A stretch of DNA of 64,000 nt. It comes from Gluconacetobacter johannae (lineage in GTDB: Bacteria > Pseudomonadota > Alphaproteobacteria > Acetobacterales > Acetobacteraceae). The notes under the pieces were generated by a model that was not told the origin of the DNA, did no database searches, and saw only the letters and a list, made by a program, of their open reading frames with translations. Below are positions 50,924 to 61,252 of the stretch, piece by piece. The stretch is from NCBI RefSeq assembly GCF_014174305.1, contig NZ_JABEQH010000010.1:1-64000 (forward strand), given 5' to 3'. Each line of letters begins with the position of its first letter. The stretch's first letter is position 1. Made by a program: the position numbers and the translations under genes.

Positions 50924-51919
50924 TTACCCCAGCATGCCGCTCTGGCGAAACCAGGCGACGGCGTCGGACACCGCCACGCGCGCCGGGCGGGGGGCGTAGC
51001 CCAGTTCATGCTCGGCCTTGGCCGAGGAAAAGAACATCTTCTTGTGCGACATGGCCAGCATCTCGCGCGTGACGCGGGGCGCGATGCCGAAGCCGCGCGA
51101 CAGCCATTCCGAGACGACCGCCACCGGCCAGATCACCGATTGCGGCAGGCTGATGCGCGGCGGCCGCACGCCGGCGATGTCCGCCGTCATGGCGAACAGG
51201 TCGCGCAGCAGGTAATTCTGGCCGCCCAGGATGTATTTCTCGCCCACGCGGCCGCGTTCCAGCGCCAGCGCGTGCCCCTCGGCCACGTCATCGACATGGA
51301 CGATATTGACGCCGGTATCGACATAGGCGGGCATCTTCCCGGCGGCGCAGTCCAGGATCATCTGCCCGGTCGGCGTCGGCTTGATGTCGCGCGGCCCCAC
51401 CGGGGTCGAGGGGTTGACGACCACCGCCGGCAGGCCGCGTTCGCGCACCAGGCGCAGGACCTCCTGCTCGGCGCGGTATTTGGACCGCTTGTAGATCCCG
51501 ATCACCGCGTGTTCGTGCACCGGCGTGGTCTCGTCCGACACGCTGCCGTCGCCGATCAGCCCCAGCGCCGCGACCGACGAGCAATAGACGATGCGCTCCA
51601 CCCCCGCCTCCTGCGCCGCGATCATCAGCTGCCGGGTGCCCTCGACATTCGCCATCATCATCGGCGCCGGGTCGGGCACCCACAGCCGGTAGTCGGCGGC
51701 GACGTGAAAGACGTAGCGGCAGCCCTTCACCGCCGCCGCAAAGCCCGCCGGCGCCGACAGGTCGCCCTCGACCAGTTCGGCCGGCAGGTCGCGGATGTTC
51801 GTCAGGTCCGCCCCCTTGCGCGCCATCAGGCGCAGCGAATGCCCACGTTCGAGAAGGTTGCGGGCAACGGCCGAGCCGACAAAACCGGTCGCACCGGTCA
51901 CAAGCGTGGGGGCAGTCAT
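50924..51919 (-). CDS. hpnA: Hopanoid-associated sugar epimerase/reductase
   Basis: 331 residues. Extended SDR (dihydroflavonol-reductase-like) with TGATGFVGSAVARNL at the start and the catalytic Tyr-x3-Lys as YKRSKY. First gene of the hpnABCDE-shc-hpnG operon. It is divergent from hpnL, and the 129 bases between them should hold both promoters. Confidence 0.93.
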   Translation of the reverse strand: MTAPTLVTGATGFVGSAVARNLLERGHSLRLMARKGADLTNIRDLPAELVEGDLSAPAGFAAAVKGCRYVFHVAADYRLWVPDPAPMMMANVEGTRQLMIAAQEAGVERIVYCSSVAALGLIGDGSVSDETTPVHEHAVIGIYKRSKYRAEQEVLRLVRERGLPAVVVNPSTPVGPRDIKPTPTGQMILDCAAGKMPAYVDTGVNIVHVDDVAEGHALALERGRVGEKYILGGQNYLLRDLFAMTADIAGVRPPRISLPQSVIWPVAVVSEWLSRGFGIAPRVTREMLAMSHKKMFFSSAKAEHELGYAPRPARVAVSDAVAWFRQSGMLG

Positions 51920-52048
51920 GATGCGGCCGGGTGCTCCGATAACGTGAGAAGGCGCGCCCTGGGGAAACCTTCGGGCGACGGGGGTTCATTTATCCCGACA
52001 CCTCATGGTGGCGCCAGACCCTGCTGTGGTGTAAGTCAGGCCCAACCC

Positions 52049-53167
52049 ATGCGCCGGAACGCCCCGTCAAGGACGCTCGTGGCGCGGCAGACGAAGTGCG
52101 ATCCATCCTTGAAAAAACTCACGATCCTGCTGGCCTTCCTGGGACTGGCCCTGATTACCGGTTGTACCGCGTGGCTGGGCGCGGGGTCGGTCGTGAAGGC
52201 CGTCCTGTCCATCGGACTGGTCGGATTCGGCGCCACCGTGCTGGCCCAGCTTGCGGTTGACGCAATCCTGGGTCTTGCCTGGCACGCGGCTTGCCGCGAG
52301 ATCGGGCTGGGGCACCTGACGGGGTCGCGCATGGTGCGCGACGCTGCGGCGACCTGCCTGCCGTTCTCGCAACTGGGCGGCATCCTGGTGGGCATCCGCG
52401 CCACCTGCTCGGGCCTGTCGCAGGGGCGGGGCGGCCGCCCTGTCGAATGGCCCGAGGCCGCCAGCGCCAATATCGTCGACCTGACGACCGAGGTGCTGGG
52501 CCAGATCGTCTTCGTGCTGGTGGCCGTCGTCTTCCTGGTCGCGCACCAGCAATCGAGCCCGTTCGCCAAGCCGGTCATCATCGGCACCGCCCTGCTGGCC
52601 CTGGGCATCGGCGGCTTCATCTGGACGCAGCAGCATGGCGGCACCATCCTCAAGCGGGTCGCCCGGGGGCTGAGCCGCAACATCGCCTCGCAATGGCACA
52701 GCGCCATGCTCAGCAGCGCCGACACCATGCAGCAGCGGCTGGACGAGGTCTGGTCCCATCCCGGCCGCATCGCCCAGGCCGCCCTGCTGCACGTGGTCGC
52801 CTGGATGGGCAGCGCGGTCACGGTGTGGGTGGCCTATTATTTCCTTGGCGCGCATCTCAGCTTCACCGGCGCCATCGCCATCGAGGGCGTGGCCTGCGGC
52901 ATCATGTCGGCGTCGTTCCTGGTCCCGGCCGGGCTGGGCGTGCAGGAAGCGGCCTACATGGCGCTGGGCTCGGCCTTCGGGATCGACCCGTCGCTGTCGC
53001 TGGGCCTGTCGCTGCTGCGGCGGGGCCGGGACCTGGTGATCGGCGTCCCCGTCCTGCTGCTGTGGCAGGCGTCGGAAATGCGCCTGCTGCGCCAGCGCGA
53101 ACGCGCCATCCCCCCGGCGCGCGAACAGAAGCCGGCCGCCTATGCCGCGTCGGAACGCTCGCGCTGA
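52049..53167 (+). CDS. hpnL: Hopanoid-associated membrane protein HpnL (UPF0104 type)
   Basis: 372 residues with about eight membrane helices; the lysylphosphatidylglycerol-synthase-TM family, and the FSQLGGILVGIRA, EVLGQIVF and GLGVQEAAYMALG segments identify the HpnL branch. Position beside hpnA supports it. Thought to act in hopanoid or polar lipid transport; function not established. It runs into tyrC 13 bases later on the same strand. Confidence 0.87.
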   Translation: MRRNAPSRTLVARQTKCDPSLKKLTILLAFLGLALITGCTAWLGAGSVVKAVLSIGLVGFGATVLAQLAVDAILGLAWHAACREIGLGHLTGSRMVRDAAATCLPFSQLGGILVGIRATCSGLSQGRGGRPVEWPEAASANIVDLTTEVLGQIVFVLVAVVFLVAHQQSSPFAKPVIIGTALLALGIGGFIWTQQHGGTILKRVARGLSRNIASQWHSAMLSSADTMQQRLDEVWSHPGRIAQAALLHVVAWMGSAVTVWVAYYFLGAHLSFTGAIAIEGVACGIMSASFLVPAGLGVQEAAYMALGSAFGIDPSLSLGLSLLRRGRDLVIGVPVLLLWQASEMRLLRQRERAIPPAREQKPAAYAASERSR

Positions 53168-53180
53168 AACAGGCCCCGTC

Positions 53181-54089
53181 ATGACCGATTCCATCACCGC
53201 CTCCCCCGCCCCGCTGTTCCGCAGGCTGGCCATCATCGGCCCCGGCCTGATCGGCTCGTCCATCCTGCGCCGCGCGCGGCAGGACGGCACGATCGCGGCC
53301 CGGCTGGTGGCCTGCGACATCAGCCCCGACGTGTGCCGCCGGGTGGCGGAACTGGGCCTGGCGGACGAGGTGGAGCACGACCCGCTGCGCGCCGTCGCCG
53401 ACGCCGATTGCGTGATCCTGTGCGTGCCCGTGGGCGCGATCGCCGAGGTCGGGGCCCATATCCTGCCGGCGATGAAGCCCGGCGCCATCCTCAGCGAGGT
53501 CGGATCGACCAAGCTGTCGATCCTGACCGCCATCGCCCCGGCGCTGCGCCCCGACGTGCCGTTCGTGCCGACGCACCCGATGGCCGGGACCGAGCATTCC
53601 GGCCCCGACGCCGGCTTCGCCACCCTGTTCGACGATCGCTGGTGCCTGCTGACGCCGCTGCCCGAAACGCCGGCGGCGGCGACGGACCTGATCGTGGAGA
53701 TGTGGCACCGCATGGGCGCGCGCACCCGCATCATGGACCCGGCCCATCACGACCGGGTCTGCGCGATCGTCAGCCATCTGCCGCATCTGCTGGCCTTCAC
53801 CATCTGCGGCACCGCCGACGACCTTGCGGACGAAACCCGGTCCGAAGTGCTGGATTTCGCGGCCTCGGGCTTCCGCGACTTCACCCGCATCGCGGCGTCC
53901 GACCCGGTGATGTGGCGGGACATCTTCCTCAACAACCGCGAGGCGCTGCTGGAAATGCTGGCCCGCTTCATGGAGGACGCGCAGGCCATGGCCCGCGCCA
54001 TCCGCTGGGGCGACGAGGAATTCATCGTCGACCGGATCGAGCGCGGGCGGCATATCCGCCGGAGCCTGATCGAAAACCGCCAGGCCTGA
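53181..54089 (+). CDS. tyrC: Prephenate/arogenate dehydrogenase
   Basis: 302 residues. TyrA-family enzyme of the tyrosine branch: nucleotide motif GPGLIGSSILR at 20-30, EVGSTK, and the catalytic THPMAGTEHSGPDAG with its His. The length without an ACT or chorismate mutase domain fits the cyclohexadienyl dehydrogenase type. 13 bases after hpnL. Confidence 0.93.
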   Translation: MTDSITASPAPLFRRLAIIGPGLIGSSILRRARQDGTIAARLVACDISPDVCRRVAELGLADEVEHDPLRAVADADCVILCVPVGAIAEVGAHILPAMKPGAILSEVGSTKLSILTAIAPALRPDVPFVPTHPMAGTEHSGPDAGFATLFDDRWCLLTPLPETPAAATDLIVEMWHRMGARTRIMDPAHHDRVCAIVSHLPHLLAFTICGTADDLADETRSEVLDFAASGFRDFTRIAASDPVMWRDIFLNNREALLEMLARFMEDAQAMARAIRWGDEEFIVDRIERGRHIRRSLIENRQA

Positions 54090-54125
54090 TCTCGGGCGGC
54101 GCCCCGACCTTTCCGCCCGCCGGTC

Positions 54126-55760
54126 TCAGTCCGCCAGGTCGTAGGCCGGACTGTAGGTCATGCCCTCGATCCACGAGCGGATATCGGCGGGGCGGTCCAC
54201 CTGCGCCATGCCGGACTCGAAGATATATTCGGCCAGGCGGCAGGCCGAGGTGATCTGGACCTCCAGGATCTGGCTTTGCGGCGGGTAGAGCATGCCGCGC
54301 GCCTGCGCCGTCACATCGACCTGGTCGGCCAGGGCGTGCGCGGCCTCGATAATCAGGGCGTCGGTCATCAGGCGCGGCCGGGTGGCGTAGGTCGCCAGCC
54401 CCAGCCCTGGGAAGATGTAGAAATTATTGGCCTGCCCGGGGCGGAAGACGGCCTCGCCGCGCGTGACCTGCGGAAACGGCACCCCCGCCGCATACAGCGC
54501 CCGCCCGTCCGACCAGGCATAGGCCTGTTCGGCCGTGCATTCGGCATGAGGGATCGACAGCGGGAAGATCACCGGACGCACGTTGATTTCGGCCATCAGC
54601 GACACGACCTCGCGCGTGAAGGCCCCGCCGGCGGTGGACACGCCGATCAGCACGCTGGGGCGCACCCGGCGGATGGTGGCGGGCAGGTCGCGCGTGGGCT
54701 CGGCCGTGTGGGCGTAGCGGCGCTGCTCGTCGCTCAGGTCGGTGCGCGAGGGCTCGACCAGCCCCCGGACGTCCATCATGGTGATCCGCGCCCGGGCCTC
54801 GGCCTGCGACAGGCCCTCGGCCTGCATCGCCTTCACCAGCAGGTCGGAGGTGCCCAGCGCCGACGACCCCGCGCCGAGGAACAGGAACGTCTGGTCCGAC
54901 AGTTTCTCGTCCTTGATCCGCAGGGCGGTAATCAGGCCGGCCAAGGTCACCGACGCGGTGCCCTGGATGTCGTCGTTGTAGCACAGCACGCGCTCGCGAT
55001 ACTGCTCCAGGTAGCGGATGGCGTCCGTTCCCTTCCAGTCCTCGAAATGGATGCAGCAGGCGGGAAAGACCTCCTGCACGGCGTCGACGAATTCCGCGAC
55101 GAACGCATCCAGTTCGGCCTGTGGCGGCGGCTCGCGCCGCAGACCGAGGTACAGCGGATCGGCGCGCAGGGCGGCGTTGGTGGTGCCGATGTCAAGCTGG
55201 ATGGGCAGCGTGGTCTGCGGCGGCACCGCCGCGCAGGCGGTGTAGAGCTGCAGCTTGCCGATGGGGATGCCCATGCCGTTGGCGCCGATGTCGCCCAGCC
55301 CCAGGATGCGCCCGCCGGTGGTGACGCAGATGAACCGCACGTCGGCGACCGGCCAGTTCCGCAGGACCTCGGCCAGGCGGCCCTTCATCTCCAGGCTGAG
55401 ATACATGCCCCGGGGGCGACGATAGATGTGGCTGAAGGCCTTGCAGGCCTCGCCCAGGGTGGGGGCATAGACGATCGGCACGAAACGCGCCGGATCGGAC
55501 ATCAGCACCTTGTAGAACAGGGTCTCGTTCCGGTCGACCAGCGCGGACAGGTAGATATAGCGTTCCAGGTCGGTCGGCTTGGCGTCCAGATGGCGCAGGG
55601 CGCGTTCCGCCTGCCGGTCCAGCGTCTCGATCTGCGGGGGCAGCAGGCCCTCCAGCCCGTAGGCGCGCCGTTCCTCGCCGGTGAACGCGGTGCCCCGGTT
55701 GAAGGCGGGGTCGTTCAGCAGCGCCGTGCCGCGCAGGCTGTGGTGGGCGGATTCGTTCAT
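54126..55760 (-). CDS. maeA: NAD-dependent malic enzyme
   Basis: 544 residues. Oxidative decarboxylation of malate to pyruvate. VYAPTLGEAC, GGRILGLGDIGANGM, metal ligands FEDW and NDDIQGTA, and the dinucleotide motif FLGAGSSALG are present, followed by GQANNFYIFPG. The malate-binding SNPT segment reads PLSIPHAECT, so the usual Asn is Ile and two residues are missing. Activity on malate may therefore differ. GGAGAG precedes MNESAHH. Confidence 0.9.
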   Translation of the reverse strand: MNESAHHSLRGTALLNDPAFNRGTAFTGEERRAYGLEGLLPPQIETLDRQAERALRHLDAKPTDLERYIYLSALVDRNETLFYKVLMSDPARFVPIVYAPTLGEACKAFSHIYRRPRGMYLSLEMKGRLAEVLRNWPVADVRFICVTTGGRILGLGDIGANGMGIPIGKLQLYTACAAVPPQTTLPIQLDIGTTNAALRADPLYLGLRREPPPQAELDAFVAEFVDAVQEVFPACCIHFEDWKGTDAIRYLEQYRERVLCYNDDIQGTASVTLAGLITALRIKDEKLSDQTFLFLGAGSSALGTSDLLVKAMQAEGLSQAEARARITMMDVRGLVEPSRTDLSDEQRRYAHTAEPTRDLPATIRRVRPSVLIGVSTAGGAFTREVVSLMAEINVRPVIFPLSIPHAECTAEQAYAWSDGRALYAAGVPFPQVTRGEAVFRPGQANNFYIFPGLGLATYATRPRLMTDALIIEAAHALADQVDVTAQARGMLYPPQSQILEVQITSACRLAEYIFESGMAQVDRPADIRSWIEGMTYSPAYDLAD

Positions 55761-55832
55761 TTTTATCGCTCTCCCTGGAATTATATGGCCTTGTCGGGCG
55801 GCCTTTTTTGAATCATCACGGGCGGGGCGGCG

Positions 55833-56498
55833 TCAGACCCCCGGAAGTTCGTTGACGGTGACGATGCGCCAGGCCTCGGGGAAGCGTTCCACGATCGTCA
55901 GCGACAGGTTCTGGATCGAGAAATGCAGGGCCGTATCGGCATGCACGCGCAGGGCATGCGCCAGCGCCGCCCGGATGGCCCCGCCATGGCTGACCACGAC
56001 CATGTCCCGTCCTTCGTGCCGGCGCGCCAGGCGATCGAGGGTTTCGCCGACGCGGGCGCAGACAGTCAGCATGCTTTCGCCGCCGGGCGGGCATTCGGTG
56101 GCCGACACCGACCAGAACAGATGCGCCGGCAGCGTCAGGCAATCGGGCAGTTCGTGATGGCGCAGCCCGTGCCATTCGCCCATCGACTGTTCGGTGAAGC
56201 CGGGTTCGACCGTCCAGTCCGTGGGGCCGTAGCCGGCCTCCTGAATCGCCTGGGCCGTCCGGTGCGTCCGCCCCAGCGGCGAGGTGAACCACAGCGCCTC
56301 GGGCGGCAGGCGGGCCGCCAGCGCCTCGTACATCGGGCGCTGGGCGATCAGGCTGTCGGGGCAGAGCGGCACGTCCAGCGACCCGTAGAGCCGCATCCGG
56401 GCATTTTCCTCGACCAGCGCGTGGCGGATCATCCAGAAGCGGGTCACCCCCGGCTGGAGTTTTGGGGTGTCGAGGAAATGGCCGTGATTCTGGGTCAT
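55833..56498 (-). CDS. Histidine-phosphatase family protein (phosphoglycerate-mutase-like)
   Basis: 221 residues. The catalytic motif reads MIRHALVEEN with His26 (RHA in place of the common RHG), then GRTHRTAQ, GEWHG and VVSHGGAIRAAL with the second His. This is the compact alpha-ribazole-phosphatase/fructose-bisphosphatase-like branch; the substrate is open. Its ATG overlaps the end of the PLP-enzyme gene by 4 bases, so the two form one translational unit. Confidence 0.88.
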   Translation of the reverse strand: MTQNHGHFLDTPKLQPGVTRFWMIRHALVEENARMRLYGSLDVPLCPDSLIAQRPMYEALAARLPPEALWFTSPLGRTHRTAQAIQEAGYGPTDWTVEPGFTEQSMGEWHGLRHHELPDCLTLPAHLFWSVSATECPPGGESMLTVCARVGETLDRLARRHEGRDMVVVSHGGAIRAALAHALRVHADTALHFSIQNLSLTIVERFPEAWRIVTVNELPGV

Positions 56499-58606
56499 GC
56501 GGGCGGATCCGATCGGCAAGGGGGCAATTTCACATCGGCATCCATAACCGGATACGGGGCGTAGGTCTGTACCGGCGCGGCCCCGGCGATGGCCGGCCAG
56601 TGCCGCAGGATCAGCCCGATCTTGGCCACGACCCGCAGCGCATCGCCGATTTCCCGATCCATGCGCCTGTCGGGAACCAGCCCGTCGTGCGAGGGCTCGC
56701 CCGACACCAGGCGCGCCCCGGCCGAGAGACGCAGCGCCCCCGCCAGCCCGTCCGCCCGCCCCGCGTGCGGCAGCGGAACCGGCTGGCCGACATGGCACAG
56801 CAGGCCCGCCAGGGCGCGGTCGGCCTCCGGCGGGACCAGCCGCGACAGGTCGGTGTTCAGCCAGCGATAGAGGGCGCGCGCGTCCTCCAGCGACAGCGGC
56901 GCGAACGACGCGCCGGGCGCCGCCGGGTCGCGCACGAAGAAGGACAGGATGGTCGGCCGCGCGTCCCAGGCATCGGCCAGGGGCGGCCGGAGGGGCGCGG
57001 GCGCCGGCAGGCGCGCGAGGTCGGGGCTGGCGTCGATGGCCTGCTCGACCACCGTCAGGAAGCGGTCCAGCCGGTCGCGCACCACCGCGCGGGGGATGGC
57101 CTGCAAGGCGGTCATTTCCGCCAGCGCCGCCGACCAGCGCAGGGCCAGGCCGATGTTCTCGCCCACGGGCAGCACCTGCCCGGCGGGGCAGTCGGGCCAC
57201 GCCCCCCGATGGCTGTACTGCGCCAGGCCCGCCGGCAGGCGCCCGTCCGCCAGCCGCGCCGCCACCCGCGCAGGCAGCAGCAGCGCGCCGCAGAAGGGCG
57301 GCCCGGTGAAGAATTTGGACCCGGTGACCATCACCATCCAGCCACGGTCCAGATAGTCGCGCACCCGGCAGGGGTCCAGCCGGGCCTGGCAGGCATCGAC
57401 CACGATGTCGGGCGGCGGCCCGTCCCAGGCCATCAGCCCGTCCAGCACCGCCATCCCCGGCGCCAGCAGCCCGGTCTTCGACAGGTCCAGCCGGTGCAGC
57501 AGCACATGCCGCCCGGCGGCGCGCGCCTGCCGCGCCAGCACCGCGCAGTCGCGATCGACGTCGCCGGCCGGGCGCAGCGCGCCGTCGGGGCCGCGCAGGG
57601 GCACCGACAGCAGCATCGTATCCGCCGGAAAGCCGTCGATCAGCCCGCCCTGCCGCACCTGCGCGCCCAGCGCGGTGTCGTTGGCGAAATGGCAACCTTT
57701 TGCCGCTAACGGTACGCCACTCCCGGTTTCCTCGGGGGCCAGAAGGATGTTGCTGACGGGATGTCCACCAGAAGCCAGCGCAGCCAGGACCAGAGCGTCC
57801 AGTTCGCAGTCCGTTCCGGACGGGGCCAGGACCACGCCCTCGTCGTCGGCCAGATGGAAATACGCCGCGATCCGGGCATGCAACTCGCGCACCAGCGCCG
57901 CGCGCGCGGCCTCGCCCCGCCCGGCCATGCCCTCCGTCACCAGGCGCAGGCGCGCGGCCTCGGCCCCCGCGAAGCCACGTTCGGACAGGGACGAGGCGGT
58001 GGAGGAGGCGAAGGTGACCGCCCACGGGCGCGGCCGGTGCGAACAGCCGTAATGGTTGAGCCCGGTCGCCGGATCGACGGCCAGGCGGGCATCCCCTCCT
58101 TCGGCCATCAGGGCTTCGGCCGGGCCCAGCAGGGGCCACAGACCGGCCAGCAGCGCCCGCAGGGCGGCGAAGCCATCGGCCGGCGCCTCGGTCGCGGGTT
58201 GCAACGGGGCCAGCATCCCCCACACCACCCCGAGGCGGGCGGCGGTGGGCGGGGCGTCGCCCGCCATGTCGGCAAGCCATTCCGCGCCTGGGGGCCGGCT
58301 GCCCTCCGCGACGTCGAGGGCCCGGAACAGGGCGGCGGTACGGGCCGCGCACAGTCCCGCCAGGACCGGGTCCACCGACGGGATTTCCAGCAGCCGGGCC
58401 AGCTCCAGCGCGTGGCGCAGGAAGGCCGACGCGACGCCGGGCGACGCCAGGCAGGGCGCGCCCAGCACCACCCCGCCATCGGCGCCGACCCGGAACGGCG
58501 CCTGCAACGCCGGGTCCAGGGCGATACGCCGCGCGCCCGCGATCACCCGCAGGTCCGGACGTTCGAGGACAAGGATCAGGTCCTGGGTCAGCTGTTGGGC
58601 AAGCAC
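56495..58606 (-). CDS. Large unfamiliar PLP-dependent enzyme
   Basis: 703 residues. An N-terminal part of about 180 residues has no recognisable domain. The rest looks like a fold-type I PLP enzyme: APSGTDCELDALVLA near 261-275 (phosphate-binding type), VVDACQARLDP with Asp404 for the pyridine nitrogen, and VTGSKFFTGPP with Lys431 as Schiff base. Neither the class V aminotransferase nor the group II decarboxylase motifs fit well. It is coupled to a histidine phosphatase gene (ATGA overlap). Product unknown. Confidence 0.7.
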   Translation of the reverse strand: MLAQQLTQDLILVLERPDLRVIAGARRIALDPALQAPFRVGADGGVVLGAPCLASPGVASAFLRHALELARLLEIPSVDPVLAGLCAARTAALFRALDVAEGSRPPGAEWLADMAGDAPPTAARLGVVWGMLAPLQPATEAPADGFAALRALLAGLWPLLGPAEALMAEGGDARLAVDPATGLNHYGCSHRPRPWAVTFASSTASSLSERGFAGAEAARLRLVTEGMAGRGEAARAALVRELHARIAAYFHLADDEGVVLAPSGTDCELDALVLAALASGGHPVSNILLAPEETGSGVPLAAKGCHFANDTALGAQVRQGGLIDGFPADTMLLSVPLRGPDGALRPAGDVDRDCAVLARQARAAGRHVLLHRLDLSKTGLLAPGMAVLDGLMAWDGPPPDIVVDACQARLDPCRVRDYLDRGWMVMVTGSKFFTGPPFCGALLLPARVAARLADGRLPAGLAQYSHRGAWPDCPAGQVLPVGENIGLALRWSAALAEMTALQAIPRAVVRDRLDRFLTVVEQAIDASPDLARLPAPAPLRPPLADAWDARPTILSFFVRDPAAPGASFAPLSLEDARALYRWLNTDLSRLVPPEADRALAGLLCHVGQPVPLPHAGRADGLAGALRLSAGARLVSGEPSHDGLVPDRRMDREIGDALRVVAKIGLILRHWPAIAGAAPVQTYAPYPVMDADVKLPPCRSDPPA

Positions 58607-58740
58607 ATGAACATCCCTGTTGTCGCCCTCATTATGCGCGCAGGCGCCAGAGCCATCAAATCGTTCAGCAAATCGGTCATCACGGCCGCCGCCCGGCGGA
58701 CACGCGGGGCGGCGCGGATCTCTCGAAACCGGGGGCTTTC

Positions 58741-59799
58741 ATGCGGATTATCGTGACAGGCGGGTGCGGGTTCATCGGATCGGCGGTGGTACGCCACCTG
58801 ATCGGGTTCACAGGGCATGAGGTGGTCAATGTGGACTGCCTGACCTACGCGGCGTCGGCGGCCTCGACGGCGGCGGTGGCGTCCGATCCGCGCTACCGCC
58901 ACGTGCGGGCCGACATCTGCGACGGGGCGGCCATGCGCGCGATCCTGGCGGCGCATCGCCCCGACGCGGTGATGCATCTGGCGGCGGAAAGCCATGTCGA
59001 CCGGTCGATCGACGGGCCGGGGGCGTTCGTGCGGACCAATGTCGTCGGCACCTGTACGCTGCTGGAGGCGGTGCGGGAGTACTGGTCGGGCCTGAATGCT
59101 GCGGCGCGCGCGGCCTTCCGCTTCCACCATGTCTCGACCGACGAGGTATTCGGCACGCTGGGCCCCGGCGACGCCCCCTTCACCGACGCCACGCCCTACG
59201 ACCCGCGCAGCCCCTATTCCGCCACCAAGGCGGCATCGGACCATCTGGTGCGGGCCTGGCAGCATACCTACGGCCTGCCGGCCTTCGTCAGCAACACCAC
59301 CAACAATTACGGCTTCTGGCACTTCCCGGAAAAGCTGATCCCGCTGGTGATCCTCAACGCCATCGCCGGACGGCCCCTGCCGGTCTATGGCGACGGCGCC
59401 CAGATGCGCGACTGGCTGTTCGTCGACGACCATGCCGAGGCCCTGGTGCTGGCGGTGGAGCGCGGCCGGCCGGGCGAGACCTACGCCATCGGCGCCCGCC
59501 AGCCCCGCACCAACCTGGAGGTGGTCCGCGCCATCTGCCGCGAACTGGACGTGCTGCTGCCCGAACCGGCCGGCCCGCGCACGCGCCTGATCCGCCATGT
59601 CCCCGACCGGCCCGGACACGATTTCCGCTACGAGATCGACCCGTCGCGGGCCGAGGCCGCGCTGGGCTGGACCGCCCGCCACGGCTTCGACGACGGCATC
59701 CGCCGCACGGTGCGCTGGTATCTGGCGCATCGCGACTGGTGGACCGCCCTGCAGGCCCGCCACGACAGCGGCCGGCGGCTGGGCGTGGTGGCGGCATGA
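58741..59799 (+). CDS. rmlB: dTDP-glucose 4,6-dehydratase
   Basis: 352 residues. Second step of dTDP-rhamnose synthesis. [15 protein letters not shown] at the N-terminus, [18 protein letters not shown], catalytic YSATK, and the [18 protein letters not shown] region; the latter varies from the usual SNNYGPYQFPEK but keeps the catalytic residues. First gene of rmlBACD. Confidence 0.96.
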   Translation: MRIIVTGGCGFIGSAVVRHLIGFTGHEVVNVDCLTYAASAASTAAVASDPRYRHVRADICDGAAMRAILAAHRPDAVMHLAAESHVDRSIDGPGAFVRTNVVGTCTLLEAVREYWSGLNAAARAAFRFHHVSTDEVFGTLGPGDAPFTDATPYDPRSPYSATKAASDHLVRAWQHTYGLPAFVSNTTNNYGFWHFPEKLIPLVILNAIAGRPLPVYGDGAQMRDWLFVDDHAEALVLAVERGRPGETYAIGARQPRTNLEVVRAICRELDVLLPEPAGPRTRLIRHVPDRPGHDFRYEIDPSRAEAALGWTARHGFDDGIRRTVRWYLAHRDWWTALQARHDSGRRLGVVAA

Positions 59800-59822
59800 G
59801 CGCGCCGCCGGTGGAGACCGCG

Positions 59823-60701
59823 ATGAAGGGCATCCTGCTGGCCGGCGGGTCGGGCACCCGCCTGCACCCGATGACGCTGGCGGCCAGCAAGCAGTTGCTG
59901 CCCGTCTACGACAAGCCGATGATCTTCTACCCGCTGTCCACGCTGATGCTGGCGGGCATCCGCGACATCATGATTATCTCGACCCCCGCCGACCTGCCGC
60001 AGTTCGCCCGCCTGCTGGGCGACGGGTCGCACTATGGCGTGCGCTTCACCTATCGCGTGCAGCCCACGCCCGACGGCATCGCCCAGGCCTTCCTGATCGC
60101 CGGCGACTGGCTGGACGGCGCGCCGTGCGCGCTGGCGCTGGGCGACAACCTGATCTTCGCCGACCATCTGGGGGTGCTGCTGCGTACGGCGGCGCGGCGC
60201 ACCGAGGGGGCGACGGTGTTCGCCTACCAGGTCCGCGACCCCGAACGCTATGGCGTGGTCGCCTTCGACGGGGACGGGCGGGCCTGCGCCCTGGTCGAGA
60301 AACCCGACCAGCCACCCTCGAACTGGGCGGTCACCGGCCTGTATTTCTACGATGCCCGCGTCGGCGACCTCGCCCGCCGGATCCGGCCCTCGCCGCGCGG
60401 CGAGCTGGAGATCACCGACCTCAACCGGATCTATCTGGAAGAAGGCCTGCTGCATGTCGAACGGCTGGGCCGGGGCTGCGCCTGGCTGGACGCGGGCATG
60501 CCCGACAGCCTGATGCAGGCCGGGCTGTTCGTGCAGACCATCCAGTCCCGCCAGGGCATGCTGGTCGGCTCGCCCGGCGAGGTGGCCTTCCGCATGGGCT
60601 ATATCGACGCCGCCCAGCTCCGCACGGTCGCCCAGGCGGTCCACAAGACCGAGCTGGGCCGCCTGCTGCGGGACCTGGCGGATGGGGAGGTCGCGCGATG
60701 A
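59823..60701 (+). CDS. rmlA: Glucose-1-phosphate thymidylyltransferase
   Basis: 292 residues from an ATG with GGTGGAG upstream; an ATG at 59796 that overlaps the rmlB stop (ATGA) is the alternative and adds 9 residues. Nucleotide-binding [13 protein letters not shown], then [17 protein letters not shown] and the metal Asp in GDNLIF. First step of the pathway, subject to feedback by dTDP-rhamnose in other species. Confidence 0.95.
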   Translation: MKGILLAGGSGTRLHPMTLAASKQLLPVYDKPMIFYPLSTLMLAGIRDIMIISTPADLPQFARLLGDGSHYGVRFTYRVQPTPDGIAQAFLIAGDWLDGAPCALALGDNLIFADHLGVLLRTAARRTEGATVFAYQVRDPERYGVVAFDGDGRACALVEKPDQPPSNWAVTGLYFYDARVGDLARRIRPSPRGELEITDLNRIYLEEGLLHVERLGRGCAWLDAGMPDSLMQAGLFVQTIQSRQGMLVGSPGEVAFRMGYIDAAQLRTVAQAVHKTELGRLLRDLADGEVAR

Positions 60702-61252
60702 AGATCGCACGGCTGGCCCTTCCCGACATCGTCCTGCTCACCCCGCAGCGCTTCGGGGACGAGCGGGGGTTCTTCTCGGAAACCTACAACGCCGCGCGGA
60801 TGGCGGCGGCGGGGATCGACGCCGTCTTCGTGCAGGACAACCACAGCCTGTCGCGCCGGCGCGGCGTGGTGCGCGGCCTGCATTGCCAGGTGCCGCCCCA
60901 CGCGCAGGGCAAGCTGGTGCGCTGCACGCGCGGCGCCATCTGGGACGTGGCGGTCGATGCGCGGCAGGGCTCGCCCGGCTTCGGCCAATGGGTCGCCGCC
61001 GAACTGACCGAAGACAACGGGTCGCAGCTCTGGATTCCGCCGGGCTTCCTGCACGGATTCTGCACCCTGACCGACGATGCCGAGGTGCAGTACAAATGCA
61101 CCGACGTCTGGAACCGCGACTGCGAACGCTCCGTCCGCTGGGACGACCCGGCGCTGGGCATCGCCTGGCCGGTGGCCGCCGGGGACGCCCTCCTGTCGGA
61201 CAAGGACGCGGCCGCCGCCCCCTTCGTCGCCCTGCGGGACGGGTTCCGATGA
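60698..61252 (+). CDS. rmlC: dTDP-4-dehydrorhamnose 3,5-epimerase
   Basis: 184 residues. Cupin epimerase with [13 protein letters not shown] at the start, the catalytic His in VRGLHCQ (the family usually has LHYQ, here Cys), Lys in AQGKLVRC and FLHGF. ATGA overlap with rmlA and with rmlD, so the four genes are tightly coupled. Confidence 0.95.
   Translation: MKIARLALPDIVLLTPQRFGDERGFFSETYNAARMAAAGIDAVFVQDNHSLSRRRGVVRGLHCQVPPHAQGKLVRCTRGAIWDVAVDARQGSPGFGQWVAAELTEDNGSQLWIPPGFLHGFCTLTDDAEVQYKCTDVWNRDCERSVRWDDPALGIAWPVAAGDALLSDKDAAAAPFVALRDGFR

Noticed and set aside
55780-55785. Perfect TATAAT upstream of maeA on the minus strand
   Set aside because: No -35 at proper spacing, and the resulting start site would fall in the ribosome binding site.
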